From Rubellicoccus peritrichatus (GTDB lineage: Bacteria > Verrucomicrobiota > Verrucomicrobiia > Opitutales > Cerasicoccaceae): 64,000 nucleotides of DNA. The stretch lies in contig NZ_CP136920.1 of NCBI RefSeq assembly GCF_033100135.1, positions 2,847,001 to 2,911,000 of the forward strand. The letters run 5' to 3'. Numbering within the stretch: the first letter of the stretch is position 1; each line of letters opens with the position of its first letter. The translations under genes and the position numbers were made by a program. The notes under the pieces are model-generated. The model saw nothing but the letters and a program-made list of their open reading frames with translations, did not search any database and was not told the DNA's origin. Shown here in pieces: positions 17,261 to 25,813 of this stretch.

Positions 17261-18130
17261 TTAGCGACGGCGATGGCGTAAGGTGGCTAACCCTAATACG
17301 ATGCCTCCCAGGAGAAATGCCATAGTGGAAGGTTCAGGAATTGTTGATCCTGTTACTTGAAAATATGCATCTGAATCATTGCTGAAAAGTAGGTTATCAA
17401 TAAAAGCGTTGTTGTTTCCTCCAACGGTGAGACGCGTCAGTCCGGGAGTTACCGTGCTGGCGATCGCTGCGCCTGCTATATCTGCTGCTCCTAGTGCATC
17501 GACATCGGGGTTTGCCCAGATGTCGATCACGTTTGAATCGAAATCCAAACGTGCGAGTATAAGGTTATCGCTGTCTGCGGTGATCACGCTGCTTACGGAT
17601 GTAACGGCTCCCCCCATGCCGTTACCGGAATAGTATAAGTTACCATCAGAACCACCACCGACGAGCATGGTATTGCCAAGAGATATGTTTGTGCTGGAGT
17701 TGTTAAAAGAAACCGCAGCAAGCGATCCGTTTGCTCCGGTAGGATTGTTTATCAAAAATGAAATCCATGCAATGCCACTATCGACTGTAGCTTCAAGATC
17801 ACGACCAACAGCGCGACTATTAGTTCCTGTAAATGGTGTTGCGGTCGAGAGCTCTAGCTCTACCTTACGAGGACCTGAACCGGTGCTTTGTGGGCGGTTA
17901 TAATTCGTCCCAGCCGGTGCTGATAGATCGTCAGACACGACATCAACAAGTGTAGTTGAACCACTGTTCCAGACACTACCTCCAGCAAAACCAGTCCCAG
18001 TGGTATTCGCTGGAGCAGTGTTGAGGGTAGTGGGGACACTTGGAACGCTATTAAAATCTGCGACCGTTGTGAAACCAAATCCAGTACTTGTGGAGACTAG
18101 AATGGTGAGGAGTGTTGTGGGGATTTTCAT
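17261..18130 (-). CDS. PEP-CTERM protein with probable LamG-like beta-sandwich
   Basis: 289 residues. A signal peptide of about 19 residues is followed by a Ser/Thr/Asn-rich beta domain. The segment 'VDSGIAWISFLINNPTGANGSLAAVSFNNSSTNISLGN...DNLILARLDFDSNVIDIWANPD' is typical of concanavalin-like/LamG folds found in PEP-CTERM proteins. The C-terminus is 'IPEPSTMAFLLGGIVLGLATLRHRRR', the full sorting signal with basic tail. It is probably a surface or matrix protein, perhaps carbohydrate-binding. It lies downstream of the sulfatase on the same strand, with a 91-bp gap, and has its own terminator. Confidence 0.85.
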   Translation of the reverse strand: MKIPTTLLTILVSTSTGFGFTTVADFNSVPSVPTTLNTAPANTTGTGFAGGSVWNSGSTTLVDVVSDDLSAPAGTNYNRPQSTGSGPRKVELELSTATPFTGTNSRAVGRDLEATVDSGIAWISFLINNPTGANGSLAAVSFNNSSTNISLGNTMLVGGGSDGNLYYSGNGMGGAVTSVSSVITADSDNLILARLDFDSNVIDIWANPDVDALGAADIAGAAIASTVTPGLTRLTVGGNNNAFIDNLLFSNDSDAYFQVTGSTIPEPSTMAFLLGGIVLGLATLRHRRR

Positions 18131-18221
18131 TGTTAGATTATTGGATTGTGATTTGTTTCTAATTGAAGGTGAGTGGGAGTGAATGAAATCTGCTTAGATT
18201 GTTCACGATTTTAGTTTCATA

Positions 18222-19631
18222 TTAATTTACATTGTCAGTGAGGTGAATTGGCAGAGATGACAGCTCTTCAGGGGGCAGGGCATACTTACGCTCATAATCT
18301 TTATTCCACCACCAGAGCGGCTGCATAGCATTCGCTTCCCATGCTAAGAGCATTGTGCGCATAGTATCAACCTTATTGGGATTCTGTTTAGCTAAGTTTT
18401 TCTTTTCGCAAGGATCAGATTCAATGTGGAAAAGCGACTCGCTGCCTTCCCAGTTTATATATTTCCAACCCCTATGTAATAATGCTTTACGTCCCTTATA
18501 TCCATTGAAACGCCAGGCGAGTGTGGCATGCGGATCTCCTACACGATCGCCTCGCAAATATGGCATCAGGTCACGCCCTTCCAGTTCCCAATCCGGACTA
18601 AGTGATCCGCCCGCCATGCGGATAAAGGTAGGCAATAGGTCAAAAGATGAAGTGACTCCATCAAAATCTACTCCTTTGGGTATACCTCCTGATGGCCAGC
18701 TAACTAGCATGGGAACTCGTACGCCACCTTCAAACATTGAACTTTTATGCCCGCGTAGTGGAAGGTTGCTGGAGTGGTTTGATCTGCCTGCGCCGCCGTT
18801 ATCGTTTAAGAAAATGACCATTGTATTGTCCAGCTCGCCTCTGGCTTTCAAAAGCTCCAGTATGCGTCCTACTTCACGATCCATGGCCAAGGTCATGGCA
18901 GCGTTGATTTTACGCTCTTCACTTTCAAATTCTACATGATCGAGCGCATGTATGTCTTCCTCCTTGGCGTCCATTGGGCTGTGTGGAGCAGTAAAAGACA
19001 AATACATGAAGAATGGTTTATTCGGATCCTGATCGAAGTGGTCGTTTAGGAATTCAATGGCTTTATCACCAAATAAATCCGTTACATAAAGGCCTGCTTC
19101 CTCCTGGAACCGTTGACCATTCTCAACCAAAGCTTTGCCAAGTGAAGGGTTCTTAATTTTGTGGTAACTGCGTGCGCCTTCTAGAATTCCAAAAAAACGG
19201 TCGAAGCCGCGGTTTTGCGGTTGATATGGCTCAGGTATGCCAAGGTGCCATTTTCCTATCATATATGTTCCATAACCTAGCTCTTGAAGGTATTCGGGCA
19301 TGAGTTTAATGTCCAGTGGTAGTCCCATCGGATGTGGGTTGGGTAGATTGTTACCATGCCCAAAGAATTGTTGGTACTTTCCAGATAGCAAACCTGCTCT
19401 TGATGGGCTGCAGACCGGGCCAGATACATAGGCTCGGGTAAAGCGTACCCCGGTGTTTGCAATAGAATCTAAGTGCGGTGTTTGATGTGTTGGGCTGCCT
19501 TGAAAACCAAAATCTGCATATCCAGCATCGTCTGAAAAAAGTAAAAGTATATTGGGCTGATTGGCAACGGTGCTTGCATGGCATAGCGCTCCCAATAGTA
19601 GCAAAAGATATGGTTTGAATCCGAAACTCAT
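18222..19631 (-). CDS. Formylglycine-dependent sulfatase (S1 family), secreted
   Basis: 469 residues with a signal peptide of about 19-23 residues. The active-site signature is C-S-P-S-R at residues 74-78; Cys74 would become formylglycine through an FGE enzyme. Metal-site motifs are also present: 'LLLFSDDAGYADFGFQG' near the start, 'MIGKWHLG' and 'FLNDNGG'. The length fits S1 polysaccharide sulfatases, which remove sulfate esters from algal galactans, fucans or glycosaminoglycans. It follows the pseudopilin-like gene (135 bp gap) on the same strand and may be transcribed with it. The S1 subfamily and sulfate position cannot be told from the sequence alone. Confidence 0.92.
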   Translation of the reverse strand: MSFGFKPYLLLLLGALCHASTVANQPNILLLFSDDAGYADFGFQGSPTHQTPHLDSIANTGVRFTRAYVSGPVCSPSRAGLLSGKYQQFFGHGNNLPNPHPMGLPLDIKLMPEYLQELGYGTYMIGKWHLGIPEPYQPQNRGFDRFFGILEGARSYHKIKNPSLGKALVENGQRFQEEAGLYVTDLFGDKAIEFLNDHFDQDPNKPFFMYLSFTAPHSPMDAKEEDIHALDHVEFESEERKINAAMTLAMDREVGRILELLKARGELDNTMVIFLNDNGGAGRSNHSSNLPLRGHKSSMFEGGVRVPMLVSWPSGGIPKGVDFDGVTSSFDLLPTFIRMAGGSLSPDWELEGRDLMPYLRGDRVGDPHATLAWRFNGYKGRKALLHRGWKYINWEGSESLFHIESDPCEKKNLAKQNPNKVDTMRTMLLAWEANAMQPLWWWNKDYERKYALPPEELSSLPIHLTDNVN

Positions 19632-19766
19632 GAAGTGTGTTTTAAGCTAACGAAATGATGCTCAGTTAAAGGCAATTACTATCAGGATTTGTTTTTTTTA
19701 GGTAAATGATATGGTCTTTGACAATTATTTTGATTTTATGTGCGATGATATGGCGAATTAGTGATT

Positions 19767-20450
19767 CTAGTTGGTGTGTTGCTTGCGTTTACCTATCCAG
19801 AATTCGCTATCCTTGTCTTGGACACGCGGTTCATCTGGTTGGACTGCTTCCACATGTCCATCGAGGAAAACAACGTTTAAATGCCCATGGCGGTCCAAGG
19901 CCTTGGCTTGCGATGACCACATTGTTTGAGACATGTTACTAGTCGTATAAGTATCTGAGAAAAAAGCTGTCTTTGACGGATCTTCGATGAGGGTGACCGG
20001 CAGATTCCATTTGTTTGCTTCTGTTTCGCCGTTGCTTGTTTCGATGAAGTCTAGTTCAGCAATTCTGTTATTGATCGCATAGCTGCGGGAATTAACAACT
20101 GTGGTGTCCATGGATGGACAGTAAAATACAGTATTTATTAAGCCTTCGGGAAAGGGCTGACCACCAACGATCTTTGGGATGTCCTCTGCTTTTTCGGGAT
20201 AAATATATGGAAAGAGAACATTGATATATTGATAATCAAGTTGTGGAAGTGCAGAATTGTTCTCTTGAATATAGTTTAAGGAAGCATTGCCAATTTGGCG
20301 AAGGTTAGACGCACATTTAGTGTTATGCGCCGCCTCTTTTACATTTGCAATTACAGGCAGGAGTATGGCTGTGAGAACGCCCACAATCGCGATTGTGGTT
20401 AGTAACTCAACAAGGGTAAATCCTCTATTATATATCAATCTATGGGGCAT
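19767..20450 (-). CDS. Type II secretion pseudopilin-like protein (prepilin N-terminus, H-X9-DG C-terminus)
   Basis: 227 residues from the ATG at 20450. A longer frame is open to 20522, but the chosen start places a basic leader directly before the prepilin site 'NRGFTLVELLTTIAIVGVLTAILLPV', where prepilin peptidase cuts after Gly. A 'CASNLRQIG' stretch follows, and the end has 'HGHLNVVFLDGHVEAV', the H-X9-DG type motif common in DUF1559-like proteins of Planctomycetes and Verrucomicrobia. It is inner-membrane anchored until processed. Palindrome site 3 lies 40 bp upstream, so the gene belongs with the polysaccharide genes; it may serve in surface binding or secretion. Confidence 0.85.
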   Translation of the reverse strand: MPHRLIYNRGFTLVELLTTIAIVGVLTAILLPVIANVKEAAHNTKCASNLRQIGNASLNYIQENNSALPQLDYQYINVLFPYIYPEKAEDIPKIVGGQPFPEGLINTVFYCPSMDTTVVNSRSYAINNRIAELDFIETSNGETEANKWNLPVTLIEDPSKTAFFSDTYTTSNMSQTMWSSQAKALDRHGHLNVVFLDGHVEAVQPDEPRVQDKDSEFWIGKRKQHTN

Positions 20451-20490
20451 CGGTGAAGTATTGTCGCGATGAGGCTGGAAGTTTTGTGCA

Positions 20491-20505
20491 TTGCTATAAT
20501 AGCAT
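20491..20505. promoter_or_regulatory. Shared palindromic operator, site 3 (TTGCTATAATAGCAT)
   Basis: It differs from perfect symmetry only at its last base. It is 40 bp upstream of the pseudopilin-like gene (minus strand), and its core TATAAT could itself be a -10 box. It also lies 213 bp from the GH16 start on the other side. Confidence 0.7.
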
Positions 20506-20665
20506 AATTTTGGAAATGTCAATCATTCTTTTCGGTATTCATGCATTATGTCAGGCACGCGTGCGTTCCTAAAGAATGGCCAACCATAATCTAAATTTAT
20601 CGCCTGAAGTTTACTGTCATACTGTGGATCTTATTAAAATTTTAGCTGTTGTGAAAATAAAAATC

Positions 20666-20680
20666 TTGCTTTTATAGCAA
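20666..20680. promoter_or_regulatory. Shared palindromic operator, site 4 (TTGCTTTTATAGCAA)
   Basis: Identical to site 5. It lies 23 bp upstream of the GH16 lipoprotein start at 20704. The bases around it (aatc before, aat after) are also kept at site 5. Confidence 0.75.
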
Positions 20681-20703
20681 TATTTAGATGATTTTTGTTC
20701 TTC

Positions 20704-22452
20704 ATGAAATCCTTCGCCCCATTTATTTATCACTATCTCAGACCGCTCAGCATTGTTTTCGGATCCTTCATCTTTCTATCTGTTGCTTGTGGAAAGGTGG
20801 AAACACCGGCCATGGTAGGACAATTACATACGGATCAAGCATTCGACCTTGAGGAAATGCAATCAATCCAACCAATGATTAACCCCACAGGTGAAGAACT
20901 CGTACTTGTTTTTGAAGATGATTTTGAAGGCGATCAACTTGATTGGAATGTCTGGAAATCGCGTGAATATGGTGAAACTGGTATTAAAAACGATACCCTT
21001 CGTGGGCCTGACAATATTGAAGTTCGAGATGGAAATTTACTCCTTCATGTCCGTAAGGAAGAACGCGAGCACAGAGGCAAGACTTCAAAGTGGACTGCAG
21101 GTTACGTCTATATGCAAGAGCCACTAGAGATTAATAGTTATCTCGAAGCGCGCTTTAAATCAGGTAATGCTTCCGGCGTAAATAATGCATTCTGGCTGGC
21201 TTGGGCTGATTTGACAGATATCAGCGAGGTGCGCAATAAGTACGAGATTGATATCGTCGAGTGTCGCCGCTACGGCTCAGAAGATAACCTTGGGCGTGCT
21301 AATATTGCCTGGCACGACTGGAAAGGATATCGGTATATTAAAACAGAAGATGGTAAGCATAGTCACATCGCACAAGGAATGAACTTTCCACATGTTTGGG
21401 ATGAGTATCATGTCTGGGGATTATGGTTCGGAGAGAATGAGATCATATATACATTCGATGGTAAAGAAGTCTGGCGTGGCAAGACTCATTACAAGTATGT
21501 TGATCAATGGTGGACTGGTGTTGGAAAGCTTGATAAATGGTTTTCTGATTATGAGAAAGAGGCCTATGGGCGGCATGGACAGGATGACTGGGTGTACCGT
21601 GCCGGCTATAATGGTGATTTAGTGAAAGTGATTTTTAGTAATCTGCCATGGGGTAGCTCCTGGACGCCACTCACAGATGAGGCCGATGGCGACGTTATGT
21701 CAATTGACTACCTTCGAATTTACCGTCCCCTTCGTGTTCTGAATCGTGAACCTTTAGAGGTCATTAGTTTTCAAGATCAGAATAGAGTAAAAATTGATGG
21801 TGAATCCGCTTCAGTTCCAAATGATAGGTTATTTCTGGCACCTTCGACTAAGGTGAAATTTGACCTCGAAGTTCCTGTTGCGATTGAAGGAGACAAGCCA
21901 CATTATTTTAGTTTGGTGGTTAGGAAAGATTCGGCAACTGACCTGTCTATCAACTTTTTTAATCCGATGGGCTCAACAAGTCTGGCTACAAGGATTGATA
22001 TTGATAATGATATGGCCGTTGGATTCCGTGATAAGTCAGTTGAATGGGAGCATAAGGGAGATGTCTTTAAAAAAATGGCGTCAACGAAAACAGCATTTCC
22101 GGCTATCGAACAAGAGGTGCCTTTCTTTTCCGATGAAGAAGATATCTTATTAGTGATTCGTGTTACTCCCGGTGAGTCAAATGGTCGCGACGCAGTGAGT
22201 ATGACGGCATTTATGTTGCCATTGGTTGAAGAACCGAAAGAGCCGTATTTTTACGCAAACATTGATTCCAAAGGAAACACAAGTATGACCAATGGTTGGT
22301 CGATTAACCAAAAATTGCGGAGTAAAGCTTACTTGTCTTCGGTATCGGTAACCAACGGTGGTCCGGGAGATCTGATTCTGGGTGCATTTAGATCTGGCAG
22401 TAGCTTTAGGAGTGTGCTGCCCGAAATAGTCCAGCAGTCGCTAACCAACTAA
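20704..22452 (+). CDS. GH16-family endo-hydrolase, outer lipoprotein (paralogue A)
   Basis: 582 residues from the ATG at 20704. A TTG three codons earlier is open, but the ATG start is conserved in paralogue B. The lipobox LSVAC gives Cys29. The GH16 jelly-roll domain covers about residues 62-345 and carries the catalytic motif E-I-D-I-V-E (Glu181 nucleophile, Asp183, Glu186 acid/base), the six-residue ExDxxE form found in agarases, porphyranases, kappa-carrageenases and laminarinases. A C-terminal region of about 230 residues of unknown fold follows and is shared with paralogue B. It probably cuts the polymer at the cell surface. Palindrome site 4 lies 23 bp upstream. Confidence 0.88.
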   Translation: MKSFAPFIYHYLRPLSIVFGSFIFLSVACGKVETPAMVGQLHTDQAFDLEEMQSIQPMINPTGEELVLVFEDDFEGDQLDWNVWKSREYGETGIKNDTLRGPDNIEVRDGNLLLHVRKEEREHRGKTSKWTAGYVYMQEPLEINSYLEARFKSGNASGVNNAFWLAWADLTDISEVRNKYEIDIVECRRYGSEDNLGRANIAWHDWKGYRYIKTEDGKHSHIAQGMNFPHVWDEYHVWGLWFGENEIIYTFDGKEVWRGKTHYKYVDQWWTGVGKLDKWFSDYEKEAYGRHGQDDWVYRAGYNGDLVKVIFSNLPWGSSWTPLTDEADGDVMSIDYLRIYRPLRVLNREPLEVISFQDQNRVKIDGESASVPNDRLFLAPSTKVKFDLEVPVAIEGDKPHYFSLVVRKDSATDLSINFFNPMGSTSLATRIDIDNDMAVGFRDKSVEWEHKGDVFKKMASTKTAFPAIEQEVPFFSDEEDILLVIRVTPGESNGRDAVSMTAFMLPLVEEPKEPYFYANIDSKGNTSMTNGWSINQKLRSKAYLSSVSVTNGGPGDLILGAFRSGSSFRSVLPEIVQQSLTN

Positions 22453-22576
22453 TAGCGACAGCCATTTAATACAATAAAGACTTAGGAATACGGAATTCGG
22501 CTCCGTAGTTAAATGAGTGTAGAATCTGCTCTATGGAGTTAGCTTTTCCGCCGTAAAAGCGGACGATAGAATTAAT

Positions 22577-23866
22577 ATGAGTGTAACATTTAAAATCGGG
22601 ATTTGTGGTGCAGGACAATTTGCACAGTGCTTCATTCCACTGTTTAAGATGCATCCTGGGGTTAGCGACGTGGTGCTATGTGATGTCGATGCTGCGCGAT
22701 GCAAGTCATCTGCATGCAAGCATGGAATTCAAAGTATGGTCGAAAAATTTGACGACTTATTGAACAGTGATATCGACGCTGTTGCCATCTTTACACCTAG
22801 ACATGACCATGCGGAGTTCTCCATAAAAGCCTTGAAGGCAGGCAAGCATGTCTATTGCGCCGTACCTGCGGCACAAACGATTGATGAGCTTCAAGCTTTG
22901 ATTAATGCTGTCAATGAAACCGGTCTGATCTACATGATGGGTGAAACCAGTTATTATTATCCAGCATCTATCTACTGTCGTCACCGTTATAAGGCAGGTC
23001 ATCTTGGTGATTTTGTTTATGGTGAAGGTGAATATTTACACGATATGGCCCATGGTTTTTATAGCGCATATCGTCATAATGGTGGAACTGAATGGAAAAA
23101 GCGCGCAGGATTCCCCCCAATGCTATATCCAACACACTCGACGAGTATGTTAGTATCAGTTACGGGAGCTTCATTAAGTCGAGTGTCCTGCCTCGGATAT
23201 CGAGATAAACATGCTGATGGGATTTTTCAGAAAAATGCTAACTACTGGGATAACGAATTCAGCAATGAAACAGCCCTCTTTCGTACAACTAACGGTGGTA
23301 TGTTTCGAGTAAATGAATTTCGTCGAATTGGAATAGGAGCAGGCAACTCTGTTCGTACCAGTATCTTTGGTACTTACGGTAGTTTTGAGCAACAGTCTGA
23401 TTCGCATATATGGTCTGATATCAACAAGAAGCTCTATTCCCTAAATGAGCTACTCGACTGTGATTGCCACGATAAGGGAACTGTCGAAGATGGTATCCAG
23501 TCTGATTTTTTTACTGGAACAGCCATCGTTCATCCTACGGATCGACTCCCCGACTCGTTCAAAGGATTACGAAATGGCCATTATGGCTCACATCATTTTT
23601 TAGTAGATGATTTTGTTAGGAGCTTACAGACTGGATATCTGCCTCCGAATCATGTCTGGGCTGCTGCCAAGTACACTATCCCCGGAATAATAGCGCATCA
23701 ATCGGCGCTGAAGGAAGGTGAACTTATTGATATTCCTGAACTCGGAGAGCCACCGGCACAAGCAGAGTATTTGGAGAAAACGCTGCAAACTATATCTGAA
23801 GCTGGACAAAAACATATCGATTCAACTGCACCCGACCTTACAGCAGTTGATATGGGTGAAGGTTAA
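22577..23866 (+). CDS. Gfo/Idh/MocA-family oxidoreductase with altered EKP motif
   Basis: 429 residues, no signal peptide. The N-terminal Rossmann fold has 'IGICGAGQFA' (residues 7-16) and 'DIDAVAIFTPRHDHAEFSIKALKAGKHVYC'. The motif that is normally E-K-P here reads A-V-P (residues 95-97), so the usual catalytic Lys and preceding Glu are missing. The C-terminal domain (about 125-380) includes 'YHEGEY'-like 'YGEGEYLHDM' and 'YPTHSTSMLVSVTGASLSRVSCLGY', as in the family. It lies between two GH16 paralogues on the same strand, 124 bp after the first. It has no palindrome of its own and is probably read with paralogue A. It may work on a released sugar, or be a non-canonical member. Confidence 0.88.
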   Translation: MSVTFKIGICGAGQFAQCFIPLFKMHPGVSDVVLCDVDAARCKSSACKHGIQSMVEKFDDLLNSDIDAVAIFTPRHDHAEFSIKALKAGKHVYCAVPAAQTIDELQALINAVNETGLIYMMGETSYYYPASIYCRHRYKAGHLGDFVYGEGEYLHDMAHGFYSAYRHNGGTEWKKRAGFPPMLYPTHSTSMLVSVTGASLSRVSCLGYRDKHADGIFQKNANYWDNEFSNETALFRTTNGGMFRVNEFRRIGIGAGNSVRTSIFGTYGSFEQQSDSHIWSDINKKLYSLNELLDCDCHDKGTVEDGIQSDFFTGTAIVHPTDRLPDSFKGLRNGHYGSHHFLVDDFVRSLQTGYLPPNHVWAAAKYTIPGIIAHQSALKEGELIDIPELGEPPAQAEYLEKTLQTISEAGQKHIDSTAPDLTAVDMGEG

Positions 23867-24014
23867 TAGAGTAAATTTATCGATTCATTTTATGATTTTA
23901 AGTATATCCTTTATCTCTAAATAGGTTAAGTAAATTTTAGCTGACTCATTCACGCTATCTACTATTTGCTTGCTCCTAATCATAGGTCAGAGATCAGGTT
24001 TTAATTTTTAAATC

Positions 24015-24029
24015 TTGCTTTTATAGCAA
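24015..24029. promoter_or_regulatory. Shared palindromic operator, site 5 (TTGCTTTTATAGCAA)
   Basis: Identical to site 4 and in the same position relative to the conserved ATG (22 bp upstream of 24052). An ATG at 24034 lies only 4 bp after it, which argues that 24052 is the true start. Confidence 0.75.
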
Positions 24030-24051
24030 TTTAATGATGGCTTTGTTTTTC

Positions 24052-25779
24052 ATGAAACCCTTTATCCTATTGTTTTCTCATTGCTATCGATTGCTCGGCA
24101 TTGCTGTTCTCTTATTTTGTTTTGGCTGCGAGGATATGAAAACACCGGCAGTGGTAGAGCAGTTGCATCCTAAGGTAGAATTGGATGGCAATGAACCACT
24201 CTCGGCTCAGCCAATGATAAACCCTACAAATGAAGAACTCGTGCTGGTGTTTGAGGATGATTTCAATGGTGATCAACTTGATTTGGATGTGTGGAAGTCA
24301 CGTGAGTATGGTGAAGCCGGGATTAAGCACGATACACTGCGCGGCCCGGATAATCTTGAAGTCCGGGATGGTAATTTACTCCTTCATGTTCGTAAGGAAG
24401 AACGCGAGCACAAGGGCCAAAAAGCGAACTGGACTGCGGGCTACGTCTACATGCAAGAGCCACTCCCGCTTAACAGTTATGTCGAGGCTCGTTTTCGACC
24501 AGGTAATGCCTCAGGCGTGAATAACGCATTCTGGCTGGCCTGTGTGAATGATCCCGAGCGGACCAATGTCAGTAATAAGTACGAGATTGATATTGTGGAA
24601 ACGCGTCGTGATGTTTCCAAAGATAATGTTGGACGTGCTCATCTTGCCTGGCATGATTGGAAGGGATATCAATACATTTTTACTGAAGACGGAAAGCATG
24701 GCCATATTGCTCAGGGGACGAACTTTTATCATCCTTGGGGGGAGTATGATGTCTGGGGACTTTGGTATGGTGAAAATGAGATTATTTATACCTTCAATGG
24801 CAAGGAAGTTTGGCGAGGCCGGACTCATCATGAGTATATTGACCAATGGTGGACTGGTGTCGGCAAGTTTGACAAATGGCACCCTGATTATGAGAAGGAA
24901 GCCTATGGGCGGCATGGACAGGATGATTGGTCGTATCGCGCAGGTTACAATGGCGACCGGGCTAAAGTGATTTTTAGTAATATTCCATGGGGAAGCCCAT
25001 GGACGCCGTTAACGGATGAAGCGGACGGCGATGTGATGGCGATTGACTATCTAAGAATTTATCGTCCTCGCCGTTTGTTAAATGACGAACCATCAGAGGT
25101 GATTGTCTCTACAGATGAAGATCATGTTCAGATTCAAGGTGATGCCAGCCAATTTTCTAGAGATTTCGTGACGCTTGGAGGATCGTCTTCCATTGAATTC
25201 GATCTGGCTAATCCGATTGCGATAGAACGCGATTTTCCGTATTACTTCAGCCTGGAAGTAAAAAAAGACTCCCTCACAGATTTCTCGATACAGTTCTTTA
25301 ATCTTTTGGGTGCAACGACACTCTCAGCTCGTGTAGACGCTGAAAATGATCTTGCCATTGGATTGCGGGATAAGCCTTCTGATTGGCATCATAAAAGTGC
25401 GATTTTCGAAAAGATGGCATCAACTAAAACTGCCTTTCCTTCGTCGCAGAGCGAAACACCGTTTTTCATGACTGGTGAAGATACTCTACTGGTGATACGT
25501 GTTACTCCAGGTGATCGTAATGGACGCGACGCCGTAAGCATGATGGCTTTCTCACTGCCCTTGGATGAGGATATAGACGAACCCTATTTTTACGCGAATA
25601 TCGATTCCCATGGAAACACTAACGTGACTAATGGTTGGGCGATTAACCACAAGGCACGCAGCAAAGCTTACCTGGCTTCTGTATCTCTTACCAATAGTGG
25701 CCCTGGTGAACTTAGTTTAGGAGCATTTCGTTCGGGCAACACTTTCAAGAGTGTACTGCCTGATATATCTTCGAACTGA
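24052..25779 (+). CDS. GH16-family endo-hydrolase, outer lipoprotein (paralogue B)
   Basis: 575 residues from the ATG at 24052; ATG codons at 24034 and 24037 are in frame but nearly touch the operator, and the 24052 start aligns with paralogue A. The lipobox CFGC gives Cys26. The catalytic motif is E-I-D-I-V-E at residues 178-183. Long stretches match paralogue A almost exactly ('EELVLVFEDDF', 'WTAGYVYMQEP', 'GNASGVNNAFWLA', 'AYGRHGQDDW'), while the loop after the catalytic motif differs (Thr-Arg-Arg-Asp in place of Cys-Arg-Arg-Tyr), so specificity may differ. The roughly 230-residue C-terminal region is also shared. A small secreted protein gene follows after 34 bp. Confidence 0.88.
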   Translation: MKPFILLFSHCYRLLGIAVLLFCFGCEDMKTPAVVEQLHPKVELDGNEPLSAQPMINPTNEELVLVFEDDFNGDQLDLDVWKSREYGEAGIKHDTLRGPDNLEVRDGNLLLHVRKEEREHKGQKANWTAGYVYMQEPLPLNSYVEARFRPGNASGVNNAFWLACVNDPERTNVSNKYEIDIVETRRDVSKDNVGRAHLAWHDWKGYQYIFTEDGKHGHIAQGTNFYHPWGEYDVWGLWYGENEIIYTFNGKEVWRGRTHHEYIDQWWTGVGKFDKWHPDYEKEAYGRHGQDDWSYRAGYNGDRAKVIFSNIPWGSPWTPLTDEADGDVMAIDYLRIYRPRRLLNDEPSEVIVSTDEDHVQIQGDASQFSRDFVTLGGSSSIEFDLANPIAIERDFPYYFSLEVKKDSLTDFSIQFFNLLGATTLSARVDAENDLAIGLRDKPSDWHHKSAIFEKMASTKTAFPSSQSETPFFMTGEDTLLVIRVTPGDRNGRDAVSMMAFSLPLDEDIDEPYFYANIDSHGNTNVTNGWAINHKARSKAYLASVSLTNSGPGELSLGAFRSGNTFKSVLPDISSN

Positions 25780-25813
25780 ATAACTCCTGGATTCCTTTTA
25801 GATTACTAATAAT

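Noticed and set aside
18355-18939. 194-codon open frame on the plus strand opposite the sulfatase gene
   Set aside because: It is fully antisense to a clear sulfatase with active-site motifs and has no recognisable protein features.
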